Notes: generated by a model not told the origin, from the letters alone. Positions 47,952-56,742 are shown, counted from the stretch's first letter. The stretch: DNA of 64,000 nucleotides from Clostridia bacterium (GCA_017546145.1 JAFYXN010000002.1:42011-106010); one strand, 5' to 3'. Program-made: numbers and translations.

Positions 47952-48251
47952 TTACAATTCAAAATCAAAGCACTTGCGAGAACCCACAACCGAGCGAACA
48001 AATGTTGCAACCTCTATATGCTTGGGGTTTACCTGATAACCCTTGAGCGCATCTTCACTTGTAAAGGTACTGTCAAGCATCAAATCGCCGTTGGATGACT
48101 CAAAAGGATTGGTAAAAACTTTGATTTCGGTCAGCCCGTCAATTTGTCCCATAAGTCCTTCAAGTCCTGATTTTATTTTTTCTGCGGCAGCTGCTCTTTC
48201 GTCAGCTGAAAGTTCCTCTTTAAAATTCCAGATAATAATGTGTTTTACCAT
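47952..48251 (-). CDS. Dabb (stress-responsive A/B barrel) family protein
   Basis: 99 residues with the dimeric A/B-barrel pattern: start MVKHIIIWNFKEE, then a helix, LTEIKVFTNPFESSNGDLML, ALKGYQVNPKHIEVATFVR (in part) and a hydrophobic end. Dabb proteins are small and of mixed, mostly unknown function. It is the last gene of the minus-strand unit with hydE and hydG (24-base gap, AAAGGAGC site), so a link to hydrogenase maturation is possible but unproven. Confidence 0.85.
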   Translation of the reverse strand: MVKHIIIWNFKEELSADERAAAAEKIKSGLEGLMGQIDGLTEIKVFTNPFESSNGDLMLDSTFTSEDALKGYQVNPKHIEVATFVRSVVGSRKCFDFEL

Positions 48252-48275
48252 GTTAAAAGCTCCTTTCAGGAAATA

Positions 48276-49700
48276 TCAGAAACGGAAGTCTCTCTTACCG
48301 TTTTCAATTTCGTCAATATATTTTTTAGCCAAAGCACGCGTTTTTTCGTTGGGAACCTTTTCGATTTCCTTTTCAATCACCTTTATGCCGTTTTTCACAG
48401 TTTCGGGCGATGCATAGTCTGTAAGGTATTCTTTAAGCGTAATAAGTGCATTCGGCTGACAGCAGTTTGCAATCTGCCCCGACTTAATAAGTGACATAAA
48501 GCGGTCGCCTGTTCTTCCCTCGCGGTAACATGCGGTGCAGAAGCTGGGAATAAACCCGAGCTCCAGAAGCCAGTTCACAACGCTGTCAAGGGGACGTGTG
48601 TCACTAAGCTCAAATTGAGCAGAGTTTTCGTCTTCAGGCTCTTCGTGAATGTATCCGCCAACACTTGTGCGTGAGCCGCCGCTTATCTGTGAAACGCCAA
48701 GCTTTAAAACTCTTTCGCGGGATGCCTTGGACTCTCTGGTAGAAATAATCATACCTGTGTATGGTACGGCAATTCTGATAACAGCAACAATCTTTTCAAA
48801 AATATCGTCTGAAATAGCATTCGAGAACGAGTCTTTGTCAATTCCTTCTGCAGGGCATATTCGTGGAACGCTGATAGTATGCGGGCCAACACCCTTTGCA
48901 GCTTCCAAATGCTCGGCGTGCATAAGAAGACCTACAAAGTCATAGCGATACATTTCAAGACCAAAGAGCACACCAATACCTACATCGTCAATGCCGCCGT
49001 CCATTGCTCTGTCCATTGCCTCTGTATGGTATGCATAGTCATGCTTGGGACCTGTGGGATGCAGCATTTCATAGTTTTCCTTGTGATAGGTTTCCTGAAA
49101 CAAGATATATGTTCCTATTCCGGCATCTTTAAGCTTGCGGTAATTCTCCACTGTTGTTGCCGCAATGTTCACATTGACACGGCGGATTGCTCCGTTTTTG
49201 TGTTTGATGCTGTAAATAGTATTTATGCTTTCAAGCACATACTCAATCGGATTGTTAACAGGGTCTTCGCCAAGTTCTATCGCAAGGCGCTTGTGACCCA
49301 TGTCCTGAAGTGCAATAACTTCGTTTTTGATTTCCTCCTGAGTAAGCTTCTTTCTGGTAATGCACTTGTTGCCATAATGATAGGGGCAGTATGTGCAGCC
49401 GTTTACACAGTAATTTGAGAGATAGAGGGGTGCAAACATAACTATTCTGTTTCCGTAAAGCTTTTCCTTTATCTGTATTGCAAGCTCACGGATGGCTTGG
49501 TTTGCCTCGGGAATATCACACTCAAGAAGCACTGCTGCTTCGCGGTGGGTAAGCCCCTTGCAGTCCTTTGCACGCTCAATCAGCGAGAAAATAAGCTCTC
49601 GGTTTGATTTGTTGGCTTTTGCATATTCTATGGTTTCTAATATTTCTTCGTGGTTGATAAATTCCTCAGCCACAAGAGATTTTGGATTATAAGCTGCCAT
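48276..49700 (-). CDS. hydG: [FeFe]-hydrogenase maturase HydG (radical SAM)
   Basis: Splits tyrosine to make the CO and CN ligands of the H-cluster. The 474 residues have the radical-SAM cluster motif NYCVNGCTYCPYHYGN (C-X3-C-X2-C), YHKENYEMLHPTGPKHDY, VGIGVLFGLEMYRYDF, and the C-terminal cluster site (FCTACYREGRTG... IANCCQPNAL) that carries the dangler iron, which separates HydG from the related ThiH. The start follows AAAGGAG. hydF and the hydrogenase itself are outside the window. Confidence 0.96.
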   Translation of the reverse strand: MAAYNPKSLVAEEFINHEEILETIEYAKANKSNRELIFSLIERAKDCKGLTHREAAVLLECDIPEANQAIRELAIQIKEKLYGNRIVMFAPLYLSNYCVNGCTYCPYHYGNKCITRKKLTQEEIKNEVIALQDMGHKRLAIELGEDPVNNPIEYVLESINTIYSIKHKNGAIRRVNVNIAATTVENYRKLKDAGIGTYILFQETYHKENYEMLHPTGPKHDYAYHTEAMDRAMDGGIDDVGIGVLFGLEMYRYDFVGLLMHAEHLEAAKGVGPHTISVPRICPAEGIDKDSFSNAISDDIFEKIVAVIRIAVPYTGMIISTRESKASRERVLKLGVSQISGGSRTSVGGYIHEEPEDENSAQFELSDTRPLDSVVNWLLELGFIPSFCTACYREGRTGDRFMSLIKSGQIANCCQPNALITLKEYLTDYASPETVKNGIKVIEKEIEKVPNEKTRALAKKYIDEIENGKRDFRF

Positions 49701-49724
49701 GTTAATTTCTCCTTTATGTCAATA

Positions 49725-50774
49725 TTAATTGGTTTCTGAAAAATCGCCGCGTGTCACGGCAATGTCGTACCCGATGCTGTTCATGCGTTCTTTAAGGTCG
49801 CGCAGACCCTCTGCCGCTTCGCTTCCGGTTGAAATTTTATTGTTGTAAAGCATATATTTTTCCCGCACGTCAATGGGCGATAGGTTTGGCATAACAACAT
49901 TTGCTCCCGAAAGCACGCCCTGTTCGCGTCCATCGGGACAAATAGTACCCAGTGCGGTGGTAGAGGGAAGAAGAACATTTTTTAGCATAATTCTGACCAC
50001 TGCAAGCAAAAACAGTGTCAAATCAAGACTTCCCTGCGGCATATCGGCAAACGGAGTATCCTTGTGCGGAATAAACGGCCCGATTCCAACCATCTGCGGC
50101 TCAAACTCGCGGATAAACATTAAATCCTCCGCAATTGTTTCTGTGGTCTGATATGGTGACCCCACCATAAAGCCGCAGCCGGTCTGAAATCCAACCTTTT
50201 TCAGATTGTAAAGACATTCCTTTCGGCTTGCAAGGGTTTGATTTTTGGGGTGAAGCTTTGAAAAATGCTCTTCATTTGCAGTTTCGTGGCGCAGAAGAAA
50301 TCTGTCGGCACCTGCGTTTCGAAACGCCTGATATGCGTCCTTTGATCTTTCGCCTATTGAAAGAGTGACCGCACAATCGGGGAAGGTCTTTTTTATAAGT
50401 CTTACAATATCGCACATTTTTTCATCATCAAAAAACGGGTCTTCGCCGCCCTGCAGAACAAAAGTGCGAAAGCCAAGCGGATACCCTGCCTTGCAGCAGG
50501 CAAGAATTTCTTCGGGTGAAAGCCGATAGCGCTGTGCAGACTTGTTGCTGCAACGCAAACCACAGTAAAAACAGTCTTGCTTACAGATGTTTGTAAACTC
50601 AATAAGTCCGCGGATGTATATTTTGTTTCCAAAATGTTTTCTGGCAATTTCTACAGCCAGCCGTCGTGCATATTCCATATCGCTCTGCGAGCAGGTGGAT
50701 ATAAGCTGCACAAACTCATCTTTTGTAAGAGTGCCGGCTTTTTCAAGTTTGGTTATCAGTTCGAGATTATTCAC
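49725..50774 (-). CDS. hydE: [FeFe]-hydrogenase maturase HydE (radical SAM)
   Basis: Radical-SAM enzyme that helps build the [2Fe] subcluster. The 349 residues have the cluster motif TNICKQDCFYCGLRCSN (C-X3-C-X2-C), TFVLQGGEDPFFDDEKM, FLLRHETANEEHFSKLHP, QTGCGFMVGSPYQT and VGIGPFIPHKDTPF, typical of HydE. It lies between the TM1266-like gene and hydG with gaps of about 21-24 bases. Confidence 0.95.
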   Translation of the reverse strand: MNNLELITKLEKAGTLTKDEFVQLISTCSQSDMEYARRLAVEIARKHFGNKIYIRGLIEFTNICKQDCFYCGLRCSNKSAQRYRLSPEEILACCKAGYPLGFRTFVLQGGEDPFFDDEKMCDIVRLIKKTFPDCAVTLSIGERSKDAYQAFRNAGADRFLLRHETANEEHFSKLHPKNQTLASRKECLYNLKKVGFQTGCGFMVGSPYQTTETIAEDLMFIREFEPQMVGIGPFIPHKDTPFADMPQGSLDLTLFLLAVVRIMLKNVLLPSTTALGTICPDGREQGVLSGANVVMPNLSPIDVREKYMLYNNKISTGSEAAEGLRDLKERMNSIGYDIAVTRGDFSETN

Positions 50775-50795
50775 ATTAACCTCCGAATTTTCAGG

Positions 50796-51038
50796 TTATT
50801 TTGAGTAAACGGTTTTAACACTTATGTCGGGAATCATGCCAAGCTTGCCCGAAACCGCACCGATTATGTCTGATGATGCGTCCAACACAATGCTCATAAC
50901 CGAAAGATTTTTTTCTTTGTACGGAATGCCCATTCTGCCAACAATATACTCACTGTAGTCATGCAAAATGCGGTTAATTTCTTCTGAAGAATTTAAATCG
51001 TTAATAATAATTCCAATAATTGCAATTCTTGTTTCCAT
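50796..51038 (-). CDS. TM1266-family putative regulator of the iron-only hydrogenase system
   Basis: 80 residues with the ACT/NikR-C-like fold suggested by RIAIIGIIINDLNSSEEINRIL, YIVGRMGIPYKEKNLSVMSIVLDAS and IIGAVSGKLGMIPDISVKTVY (in part). Proteins of this family are found next to hydE/hydG, but their role is only assumed to be regulatory. It is the first gene of the unit, with a strong TAGGAGG site that overlaps the T tract of the leader terminator. Confidence 0.85.
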   Translation of the reverse strand: METRIAIIGIIINDLNSSEEINRILHDYSEYIVGRMGIPYKEKNLSVMSIVLDASSDIIGAVSGKLGMIPDISVKTVYSK

Positions 51039-51051
51039 GTTTTTACCTCCT

Positions 51052-51089
51052 AAAAAATATACACCCTTTGCCGAGCGACAAAGAGTGCA
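51052..51089 (-). terminator. Attenuator-like terminator in the leader of the hyd operon
   Basis: On the minus strand, GCACTCTTTG pairs with CAAAGGGTGT (9-10 bp with one G-U) around an 8-base loop, then TATTTTTTA runs straight into the AGGAGG ribosome site. It lies inside the transcript, between the promoter at 51159-51187 and the first gene. Confidence 0.7.
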
Positions 51090-51155
51090 TGATGCTTAAA
51101 ATGCGTTTTTTATTCTTTGCCTGAAGCTCAGATGTTATTCCTTGCTCTCAGCATC
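51052..51155 (-). promoter_or_regulatory. Structured 5' leader before the TM1266-hydE-hydG genes
   Basis: About 100 transcribed bases. The segment GATGCT (51155-51150) can pair with AGCATC (51096-51091), closing a domain of about 50 bases, or AGATG (51156-51152) can pair with the nearer CATCT (51134-51130). Inside lies a small hairpin CTGA-GCT-TCAG. GGCAAAGA (about 51120-51113) is complementary to the first arm of the terminator (TCTTTG). Such exclusive pairings before a terminator are the design of riboswitches or attenuators. I do not recognise a known class. Confidence 0.5.
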
Positions 51156-51158
51156 TAC

Positions 51159-51187
51159 AGTATACCATTTGCAAAGTAAAAAGTCAA
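51159..51187 (-). promoter_or_regulatory. Promoter of the TM1266-hydE-hydG-Dabb unit
   Basis: On the minus strand TTGACT (51187-51182), exactly 17 bases, TATACT (51164-51159). It predicts a leader of about 110 bases. Confidence 0.75.
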
Positions 51188-51242
51188 TAGCAGGCTTAAA
51201 AAGTTTGTTTAAATTATAACGATAATTTTATTGTAAAAGCAG

Positions 51243-51271
51243 TTGCATTAAAATTTGATTTGTGTTATACT
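51243..51271 (+). promoter_or_regulatory. Promoter of the MATE exporter gene
   Basis: TTGCAT (51243-51248), 17 bases, TATACT (51266-51271), about 37 bases before the GTG start. Confidence 0.65.
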
Positions 51272-51308
51272 ACGCCTTGTGACTATTTGGAAACAGAGGT
51301 AATTTAAA

Positions 51309-52685
51309 GTGTTAAAAAGTTTATATACACCAACAGATATGACCCAAGGTGCACCTTGGAAAAGCATTATTACATTTACGCTGCCTATGCTTTTGGGCAA
51401 TATTGCGCAGCAGCTTTATAATACCGTTGACAGCATTGTTGTCGGCAAATACATAGGGGACAGTGCCCTTGCAGCCGTGGGAAGTGCAGCACCTATTCTT
51501 AATATGCTTCTGGTACTGTTTATCGGAATTTCGGCAGGAGCAAATATAATGGTGGCACAGTATTACGGCGCAAAAGACAGAAAAAGTTTGTCCTATACAA
51601 TCGGAAACAGTATTACGGTGGCGGCAATATCCTGTCTTGCACTTATATTGATTGCGGCTCCGCTTATCCGGCCCGTGCTGGTCGCATTGAATACCCCCGA
51701 CACAATCCTCGACGGATGTGCAAGCTATCTTATGATTTCACTTATCGGCATTGCGGGCATGGCTTACTATAATATTCTGAGCGGAATTATCCGCGGAATG
51801 GGAGATTCGTTTTCGACGCTTGTTTATTTGCTTGTTGCCACAGTAATAAATATTGTACTGGATATATTCTTTGTGGCAGTGGTCAAAATGGGAGTTGCCG
51901 GTGTTGCACTTGCTACGGTTATTGCACAGCTTGCATCTTCGGTGCTTTGCTTTATTAAGCTTTCAAAAATGCGAGAGTTTTTTGATTTTGGATTTAAGTA
52001 TTTAAAGCCTGTCGGCTCGTATGTAAAAACAATAGTACGTCTTGGTTTGCCGTCCGGACTTACACAAGCTATTTTTTCTTCTGCAATGATAGTTGTTCAA
52101 TCGCTTACCAATCAGTTCGGCGAACTGTTTATTGCTGCAAACGTTGTTATAATGAGGGTGGACGGCTTTGCTATGATGCCCAACTTTTCGTTTGGTATGG
52201 CGCTTACTACATACGCGGGGCAGAACGTAGGAGCAGGACTGTATGACCGTGTAACACAGGGCGCCAAACAGGGCACGCTGATTGCTGTAGGATGTTCTAC
52301 TGCCATTACCGGAATAATTTTGTTGTTTGGTAAATGGCTGATGGGAGTTTTTACAGATACTCAGGCGCTTGTTGATATGAGCTATTATTTGATGAAGATT
52401 CTTGCGGCAGGTTATGTTGCTGTTGCGGTGACGCAAAGCCTTTCGGGCATAATGCGCGGTGCAGGTGATACAATGACGCCTATGTGGATTTCGCTTATGA
52501 CAACTGTTGTGGCACGTATACCTCTTGCGTACGGAATTTCATATCTTACAAGAACGCCCGAGCTTCCGTATGGCCGCAGTGAATGCATCCAGATTTCTTT
52601 GCTGTTATCATGGGTTTTGGGTGCGTTGTTGACCGCAGTATTTTACAGACGTGGAAAATGGAAGAATAAAGCGATTAATCAATAA
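51309..52685 (+). CDS. MATE-family multidrug/toxin efflux protein
   Basis: 458 residues with about twelve membrane helices in two homologous halves. The N-terminus PWKSIITFTLPMLLGNIAQQLYNTVDSIVV (in part) and ADSALAAVGSA-like segment are typical of the clostridial NorM/DinF-like MATE group; the second half repeats the pattern at LGLPSGLTQAIFSSAMIVVQ. Such proteins export cationic compounds using Na+ or H+ gradients; no substrate can be inferred. It starts at GTG 51309 after AGAGGT. Confidence 0.92.
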   Translation: MLKSLYTPTDMTQGAPWKSIITFTLPMLLGNIAQQLYNTVDSIVVGKYIGDSALAAVGSAAPILNMLLVLFIGISAGANIMVAQYYGAKDRKSLSYTIGNSITVAAISCLALILIAAPLIRPVLVALNTPDTILDGCASYLMISLIGIAGMAYYNILSGIIRGMGDSFSTLVYLLVATVINIVLDIFFVAVVKMGVAGVALATVIAQLASSVLCFIKLSKMREFFDFGFKYLKPVGSYVKTIVRLGLPSGLTQAIFSSAMIVVQSLTNQFGELFIAANVVIMRVDGFAMMPNFSFGMALTTYAGQNVGAGLYDRVTQGAKQGTLIAVGCSTAITGIILLFGKWLMGVFTDTQALVDMSYYLMKILAAGYVAVAVTQSLSGIMRGAGDTMTPMWISLMTTVVARIPLAYGISYLTRTPELPYGRSECIQISLLLSWVLGALLTAVFYRRGKWKNKAINQ

Positions 52686-52726
52686 TCAAAAACCACTTGC
52701 CTTTGGTTTGGCAAGTGGTTTTTGAT
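52685..52726. terminator. Bidirectional terminator after the MATE gene
   Basis: The 17-bp arms ATCAAAAACCACTTGCC and GGCAAGTGGTTTTTGAT have an 8-base loop and serve both the MATE gene and the convergent membrane-protein gene. Confidence 0.85.
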
Positions 52727-52727
52727 G

Positions 52728-53153
52728 TTAGCCCTCGTTTGAGCCGCCGCGGCAACCTGCCGTACATCTTATAAGACAGGCGGTTGCGGTCAGGATAAGT
52801 GAAAAGAATAAAAGCAGGGCGCCTGTAATTATTGTGCCTATTATGCTTGTTGCGGCAAATTCAATACCGAGAAGGATTACAGCCGTCAGAGCTGTGCCCA
52901 GAATTCCCGTTATCAGAACAGGAAGGATGTTACATACACAGCCGCGAATGCCTGCTCCGCGGATTGCGGGTGCTGCCAAAAGTGTTACTGCCAGATATAC
53001 AACAGCCACACCAAGTAATGCCCACAAGAAGGCGGGAGTTACGGTTATAACCGCTGTAAAACTGAGTATTGCTGTGATTATACCGATTATTATACTTGCT
53101 GCAATTGCACGGCCTGTGCAATCGCTTTTGCAGTTACATGTGAGATTAGCCAT
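52728..53153 (-). CDS. Cysteine-rich four-helix membrane protein of unknown function
   Basis: Not recognised. 141 residues with about four hydrophobic helices (AIAASIIIGIITAILSFTAV, FLWALLGVAVVYLAVTLLA, LPVLITGILGTALTAVIL, IITGALLLFFSLILTATA). Cysteines sit only outside the helices: N-terminal C-N-C-K-S-D-C, central GCVCN and C-terminal CLIRCTAGC, which could bind metal or form disulfides. The start at 53153 has a strong GGAGGTG; the frame extends 36 codons upstream without one. The gene stands alone between a terminator and the divergent NSS transporter. Confidence 0.75.
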   Translation of the reverse strand: MANLTCNCKSDCTGRAIAASIIIGIITAILSFTAVITVTPAFLWALLGVAVVYLAVTLLAAPAIRGAGIRGCVCNILPVLITGILGTALTAVILLGIEFAATSIIGTIITGALLLFFSLILTATACLIRCTAGCRGGSNEG

Positions 53154-53241
53154 TTGTTGTTCACCTCCAATTACAATATATGCCAAAGTGTGCAAAGAGG
53201 TGAAGCGGGTGAAGGGGTAAATTTTACAGAGAAATCTTTTG

Positions 53242-53270
53242 TTGCATTTCAAAGCAAACAATGATATAAT
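53242..53270 (+). promoter_or_regulatory. Promoter of the NSS transporter gene
   Basis: TTGCAT (53242-53247), 17 bases, perfect TATAAT (53265-53270), 40 bases before the start codon. Confidence 0.7.
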
Positions 53271-53309
53271 TATATATAATTTATTACCAAAGTTTGAGAG
53301 GTATGTTTT

Positions 53310-54680
53310 ATGAACGAGAGAGAAAAGTTTTCGTCAAGACTTGGCTTTATCCTGATTTCAGCAGGCTGTGCCATTGGTCTTGGCAACGTATGGCGGTTTC
53401 CGTATATTACGGGACTTTACGGCGGTGCGGCATTTGTTTTGATTTATCTGTTCTTTTTGATTATTTTCGGACTTCCGATTATGGCAATGGAATTTTCGGT
53501 AGGTCGTGCAAGCCGCAAAAGTGTTGCAACATCATTTAAAGAGCTTGAACCCAAAGGCACAAAGTGGCATATTTTCAGCTATTTTGCAATGGCTGGTAAC
53601 TATCTTCTGATGATGTTTTACACAACTGTTGCAGGCTGGATGCTTGCATATTTTGTAAAGACGGTGAAGGGCGATTTTTCAGGTGCTACCCCCGAACAGA
53701 TAAATACTGCTTTTGGGACTATGGTTTCGCAGCCGCTTGAGATGATTTTTTGGATGTTCCTTGCAGTTGTTATAGGTTTTGGAATATGTTCCCTTGGACT
53801 TCAGAAGGGTGTTGAAAAGATTACCAAGGTTATGATGTCAAGCCTGTTCGTTGTAATGTTTATTCTGGTAATCCGCTCGGTAACCTTGCCGGGGGCAAGT
53901 GAAGGACTTAAATTCTATCTTATGCCTGATTTTGGCAAGATGCTTGAATCCGGTGTTTTTGAGGTGATTTTTGCTGCAATGGGTCAGGCGTTCTTTACAC
54001 TAAGCATCGGTATTGGCTCAATGGCTATATTCGGAAGTTATATAGACAAAGAACGCTCTCTTATGGGTGAATCCGTATCCATTCTGTGTCTGGATACCAC
54101 GGTTGCAATTCTTTCAGGATTAATTATATTCCCGGCGTGTTTTTCGTTTGGGGTAAATCCTGACAGCGGCCCGAATCTTGTGTTTGTTACACTTCCCAAT
54201 ATATTTAATGCTATGGCAGGCGGCAGAATATGGGGTTCTCTGTTCTTTGTGTTTATGTCGTTTGCGGCGTTATCTACTGTGGTTGCTGTGTTTGAAAATA
54301 TTCTTTCGTTTGCAATGGATTTGTGGGGCTGGAGCCGTAAAAAGGCGGTTTGGATAAATGCGGCTGCAATAGTTATTTTATCAATACCCTGTGTTCTGGG
54401 CTTTAATTTGTGGAGCGGCTGGCAGCCTTTGGGTGCAGGCTCAAACATAATGGACCTTGAAGACTTTATTGTAAGCAACAACCTTTTGCCGCTTGGTTCT
54501 TTAGTATATTTGTTCTTCTGTGTAAGCAGATATGGCTGGGGCTGGGATAACTTTATGGACGAAGTTAATGCCGGCAAGGGAATGAAGTTCCCGAAATGGG
54601 TAAGAGTTTATGTAACATATATCCTGCCGATTCTGGTTATCTTCATGTTTGTTCAGGGATATATAAGTAAATTTTTCTAA
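53310..54680 (+). CDS. Sodium-dependent transporter, neurotransmitter:sodium symporter (NSS) family
   Basis: Na+-coupled amino-acid-type symporter, 456 residues, about eleven helices. The first helix carries the unwound substrate/Na+ motif CAIGLGNVWRFPYITGLYGGAAF (in part); AFFTLSIGIGSMAIFGSY is the helix-6 motif; FAALSTVVAVFENILSF is helix 8. Length and lack of a twelfth helix resemble the bacterial MhsT type, which takes hydrophobic amino acids; this substrate assignment is an inference. Ribosome site GAGAGGT. Confidence 0.93.
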   Translation: MNEREKFSSRLGFILISAGCAIGLGNVWRFPYITGLYGGAAFVLIYLFFLIIFGLPIMAMEFSVGRASRKSVATSFKELEPKGTKWHIFSYFAMAGNYLLMMFYTTVAGWMLAYFVKTVKGDFSGATPEQINTAFGTMVSQPLEMIFWMFLAVVIGFGICSLGLQKGVEKITKVMMSSLFVVMFILVIRSVTLPGASEGLKFYLMPDFGKMLESGVFEVIFAAMGQAFFTLSIGIGSMAIFGSYIDKERSLMGESVSILCLDTTVAILSGLIIFPACFSFGVNPDSGPNLVFVTLPNIFNAMAGGRIWGSLFFVFMSFAALSTVVAVFENILSFAMDLWGWSRKKAVWINAAAIVILSIPCVLGFNLWSGWQPLGAGSNIMDLEDFIVSNNLLPLGSLVYLFFCVSRYGWGWDNFMDEVNAGKGMKFPKWVRVYVTYILPILVIFMFVQGYISKFF

Positions 54681-54683
54681 ATT

Positions 54684-54715
54684 AAAAAAGGAAGTTCAAC
54701 AGAACTTCCTTTTTT
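54684..54715. terminator. Bidirectional terminator between the NSS and SLC13-like genes
   Basis: AAAAAAGGAAGTTC and GAACTTCCTTTTTT form a 14-bp stem with a 4-base loop, T-rich on both strands. Confidence 0.9.
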
Positions 54716-54717
54716 GC

Positions 54718-55818
54718 TTAAAAGCCCAGTATGGCTCCCATTACCAGAGTTAATACAGCAAGAATACCAAAGTTATAAAGAGAAAACTGTTTCAGGTACG
54801 AACCGCATTTTTGCGGTTCGTTTTTTATGTATTCCCTGAAGGTGATAAGACTGGCAAGCGAAGCAATAAGTGTACCTGCCCCTCCGATGTTTACAGCAAC
54901 AAGCAACTGCCGGTAGTTTTCGGTAAAATGCGAAAGCAAAATTGCGCTTGGAACGTTGCTGATAAGCTGGCAGGACAGCACTCCAAAAAGCATGGTGTGG
55001 TCGCCTATAAGTCCGCCGATGAAGCTGCTGACAGCAGGAATCCGTGCCACATTCCCTGAAAAGATAAAAAATGCACAAAAGGTAAGCAAAAGCGGATAGT
55101 CAACCTCGCGGAGCGCATGAGGGTCGGCAATCAGCAAAATCGCTGGGATTATAATAAGACCAACCCAGTAGGGCACAATGCGAAAGACAATAATTATCGA
55201 AAGAACAAAAAGAATGCTGTACAGCGCGGCACGCTTTTTGTCAAGCGTCTTGTTGTATTCCTGCCTGATAATAAGCTTATCGTTTTTTACAAACAAACAG
55301 CATAGTGTGATAAGCGTCATGGAGATTATGAAGGGAAGAAGCATAATATGGATAAATTCGCCGTTTGAAATGTTAAAGTATGTATACATATAAAGATTTT
55401 GAGGGTTGCCAAAGGGTGTCAGCATACCGCCAAGATTTGCTGCAATATTCTGCATAATAAAAGTGAATGCCAGATACCTCTGATTGTTTGTTGAGGTTAT
55501 TACATAATAGCCAAGCGGCAGAAAGGTAATCAGCGCCATGTCGTTTGCGATAATCATTGAGCCGATAAAGGCTATGTATACAAGTGCGATTATTGCAGAA
55601 CGTGTCGTTGTAAAGACCGATACAATCTTTGCAGAAATAATTCTGAAAAAGTATATATCTTTGAATGCACAAACAACAGCCAATGTGCAAAAAAGACAAG
55701 TCAGGGTTTTAAAATCAAAATAGTTTAGATATTCTGCATCGGGCGGCACAAAAACTGCTGAGATTGCCGCGGCTAAAAATGCAATAAACATTACGGGGTT
55801 TTTCTTTATAAAAGTCAT
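54718..55818 (-). CDS. SLC13/ArsB-NhaD superfamily anion permease
   Basis: 366 residues with ten or so membrane helices. ANDMALITFLPLGYYV and NIAANLGGMLTPFGNPQNLYMY are the hairpin motifs of the ion-transporter (IT) superfamily, and SNVPSAILLSHFTENYRQLL is the matching motif in the second half. It is shorter than typical dicarboxylate or citrate carriers (about 430-480). Substrate unknown: an organic acid, arsenite or Na+/H+ exchange are all found in the superfamily. The start follows AAGGAG. Confidence 0.85.
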   Translation of the reverse strand: MTFIKKNPVMFIAFLAAAISAVFVPPDAEYLNYFDFKTLTCLFCTLAVVCAFKDIYFFRIISAKIVSVFTTTRSAIIALVYIAFIGSMIIANDMALITFLPLGYYVITSTNNQRYLAFTFIMQNIAANLGGMLTPFGNPQNLYMYTYFNISNGEFIHIMLLPFIISMTLITLCCLFVKNDKLIIRQEYNKTLDKKRAALYSILFVLSIIIVFRIVPYWVGLIIIPAILLIADPHALREVDYPLLLTFCAFFIFSGNVARIPAVSSFIGGLIGDHTMLFGVLSCQLISNVPSAILLSHFTENYRQLLVAVNIGGAGTLIASLASLITFREYIKNEPQKCGSYLKQFSLYNFGILAVLTLVMGAILGF

Positions 55819-55893
55819 TTTAATGCTCCTTGAAATGAAAATTCCGAGGGACAGTATATCACCGTTACGCTAAATTGTCAATTGCTGTTTTTG

Positions 55894-55922
55894 TTGACAT
55901 TTATTTGGTAATATGATACCAT
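55894..55922 (+). promoter_or_regulatory. Possible promoter of the GDSL hydrolase gene
   Basis: Consensus TTGACA (55894-55899) and, 17 bases on, a weak TACCAT (55917-55922). GGTA and TACC flank ATATGA just there, giving a small inverted repeat. Confidence 0.4.
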
Positions 55923-55961
55923 TTCATTATAAAATACATAACAGAAAAGGTGGAAAGCAAA

Positions 55962-56615
55962 ATGGAATTAAAGGGCAAGACAATAGCATTTTTGGGTGAC
56001 AGTATTACGCAAGGTGCAGGAGCAAGCTGTCAGGAGAATATTTTTCATCAGGTTTTTAAGAAAAACTGCGGATTGAACGAGGCTATAAATTACGGAATAG
56101 GCGGTACAAGATTTGCAAAACAGACTGTGCCTCATGACCCCAATATTGACGGTCTTTATTTTTCTTCACGTGTTGATGAAATGCGTGAGGATGTTGACGC
56201 GGTTATTGTATTTGGCGGAACAAATGATTACGGACACGGAAGCGCCCCCTTGGGCTGCTTTGGCGACACTACAGCCGATACCTTCTATGGTGCTTGCTAT
56301 GAGCTGATGGAAAAGCTGATAAATAAATATCCGACTCTTCCGATTGTATTTATGACACCGCTTCACAGAACATGCGAGGACGATTCAAGACTCAAGGAAA
56401 TTCCCAAAAATCTTGCTTTGTGCGATTATGTGTATGCAATCAGGGAGGTCGCCGAGTATTTTTCGATTCCGGTTCTGGATTTATATGCAACATCAGGGAT
56501 GCAACCAAACATTGATATAATTAACAAACTGTTTTTCACCGACGGACTTCATCCAAATGATGCAGGTCATGCAAAGATAGCACAAAAACTCGAATGCTTT
56601 TTAAAGAATATTTAA
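55962..56615 (+). CDS. SGNH/GDSL-family hydrolase
   Basis: An esterase or deacylase of 217 residues. The four conserved blocks are present: FLGDSITQGAG (nucleophile serine), GIGGTRF (glycine), VFGGTNDYGHG (asparagine) and DGLHPNDAGHAKI (Asp and His). There is no signal peptide, so it acts in the cytoplasm or leaves by another route. The start at 55962 is set by AAAGGTGG; GTG 55950 lies inside that site. Substrate unknown. Confidence 0.9.
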   Translation: MELKGKTIAFLGDSITQGAGASCQENIFHQVFKKNCGLNEAINYGIGGTRFAKQTVPHDPNIDGLYFSSRVDEMREDVDAVIVFGGTNDYGHGSAPLGCFGDTTADTFYGACYELMEKLINKYPTLPIVFMTPLHRTCEDDSRLKEIPKNLALCDYVYAIREVAEYFSIPVLDLYATSGMQPNIDIINKLFFTDGLHPNDAGHAKIAQKLECFLKNI

Positions 56616-56713
56616 AAACACACAATATAATGTGCTTTGGGTATGCAAAATCTACAAATAATGGTATTTTTTGTTAACAAAAGTGACAAAAAAACGTAAA
56701 TTGTTTAAATTGC

Positions 56714-56742
56714 TTGAAAAAAGAAGAAAAATATTATAAAAT
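56714..56742 (+). promoter_or_regulatory. Probable promoter of the purine permease gene
   Basis: TTGAAA (56714-56719), 17 bases, TAAAAT (56737-56742). The 5' region 56616-56778 is AT-rich and shows no purine-riboswitch core. Confidence 0.5.
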
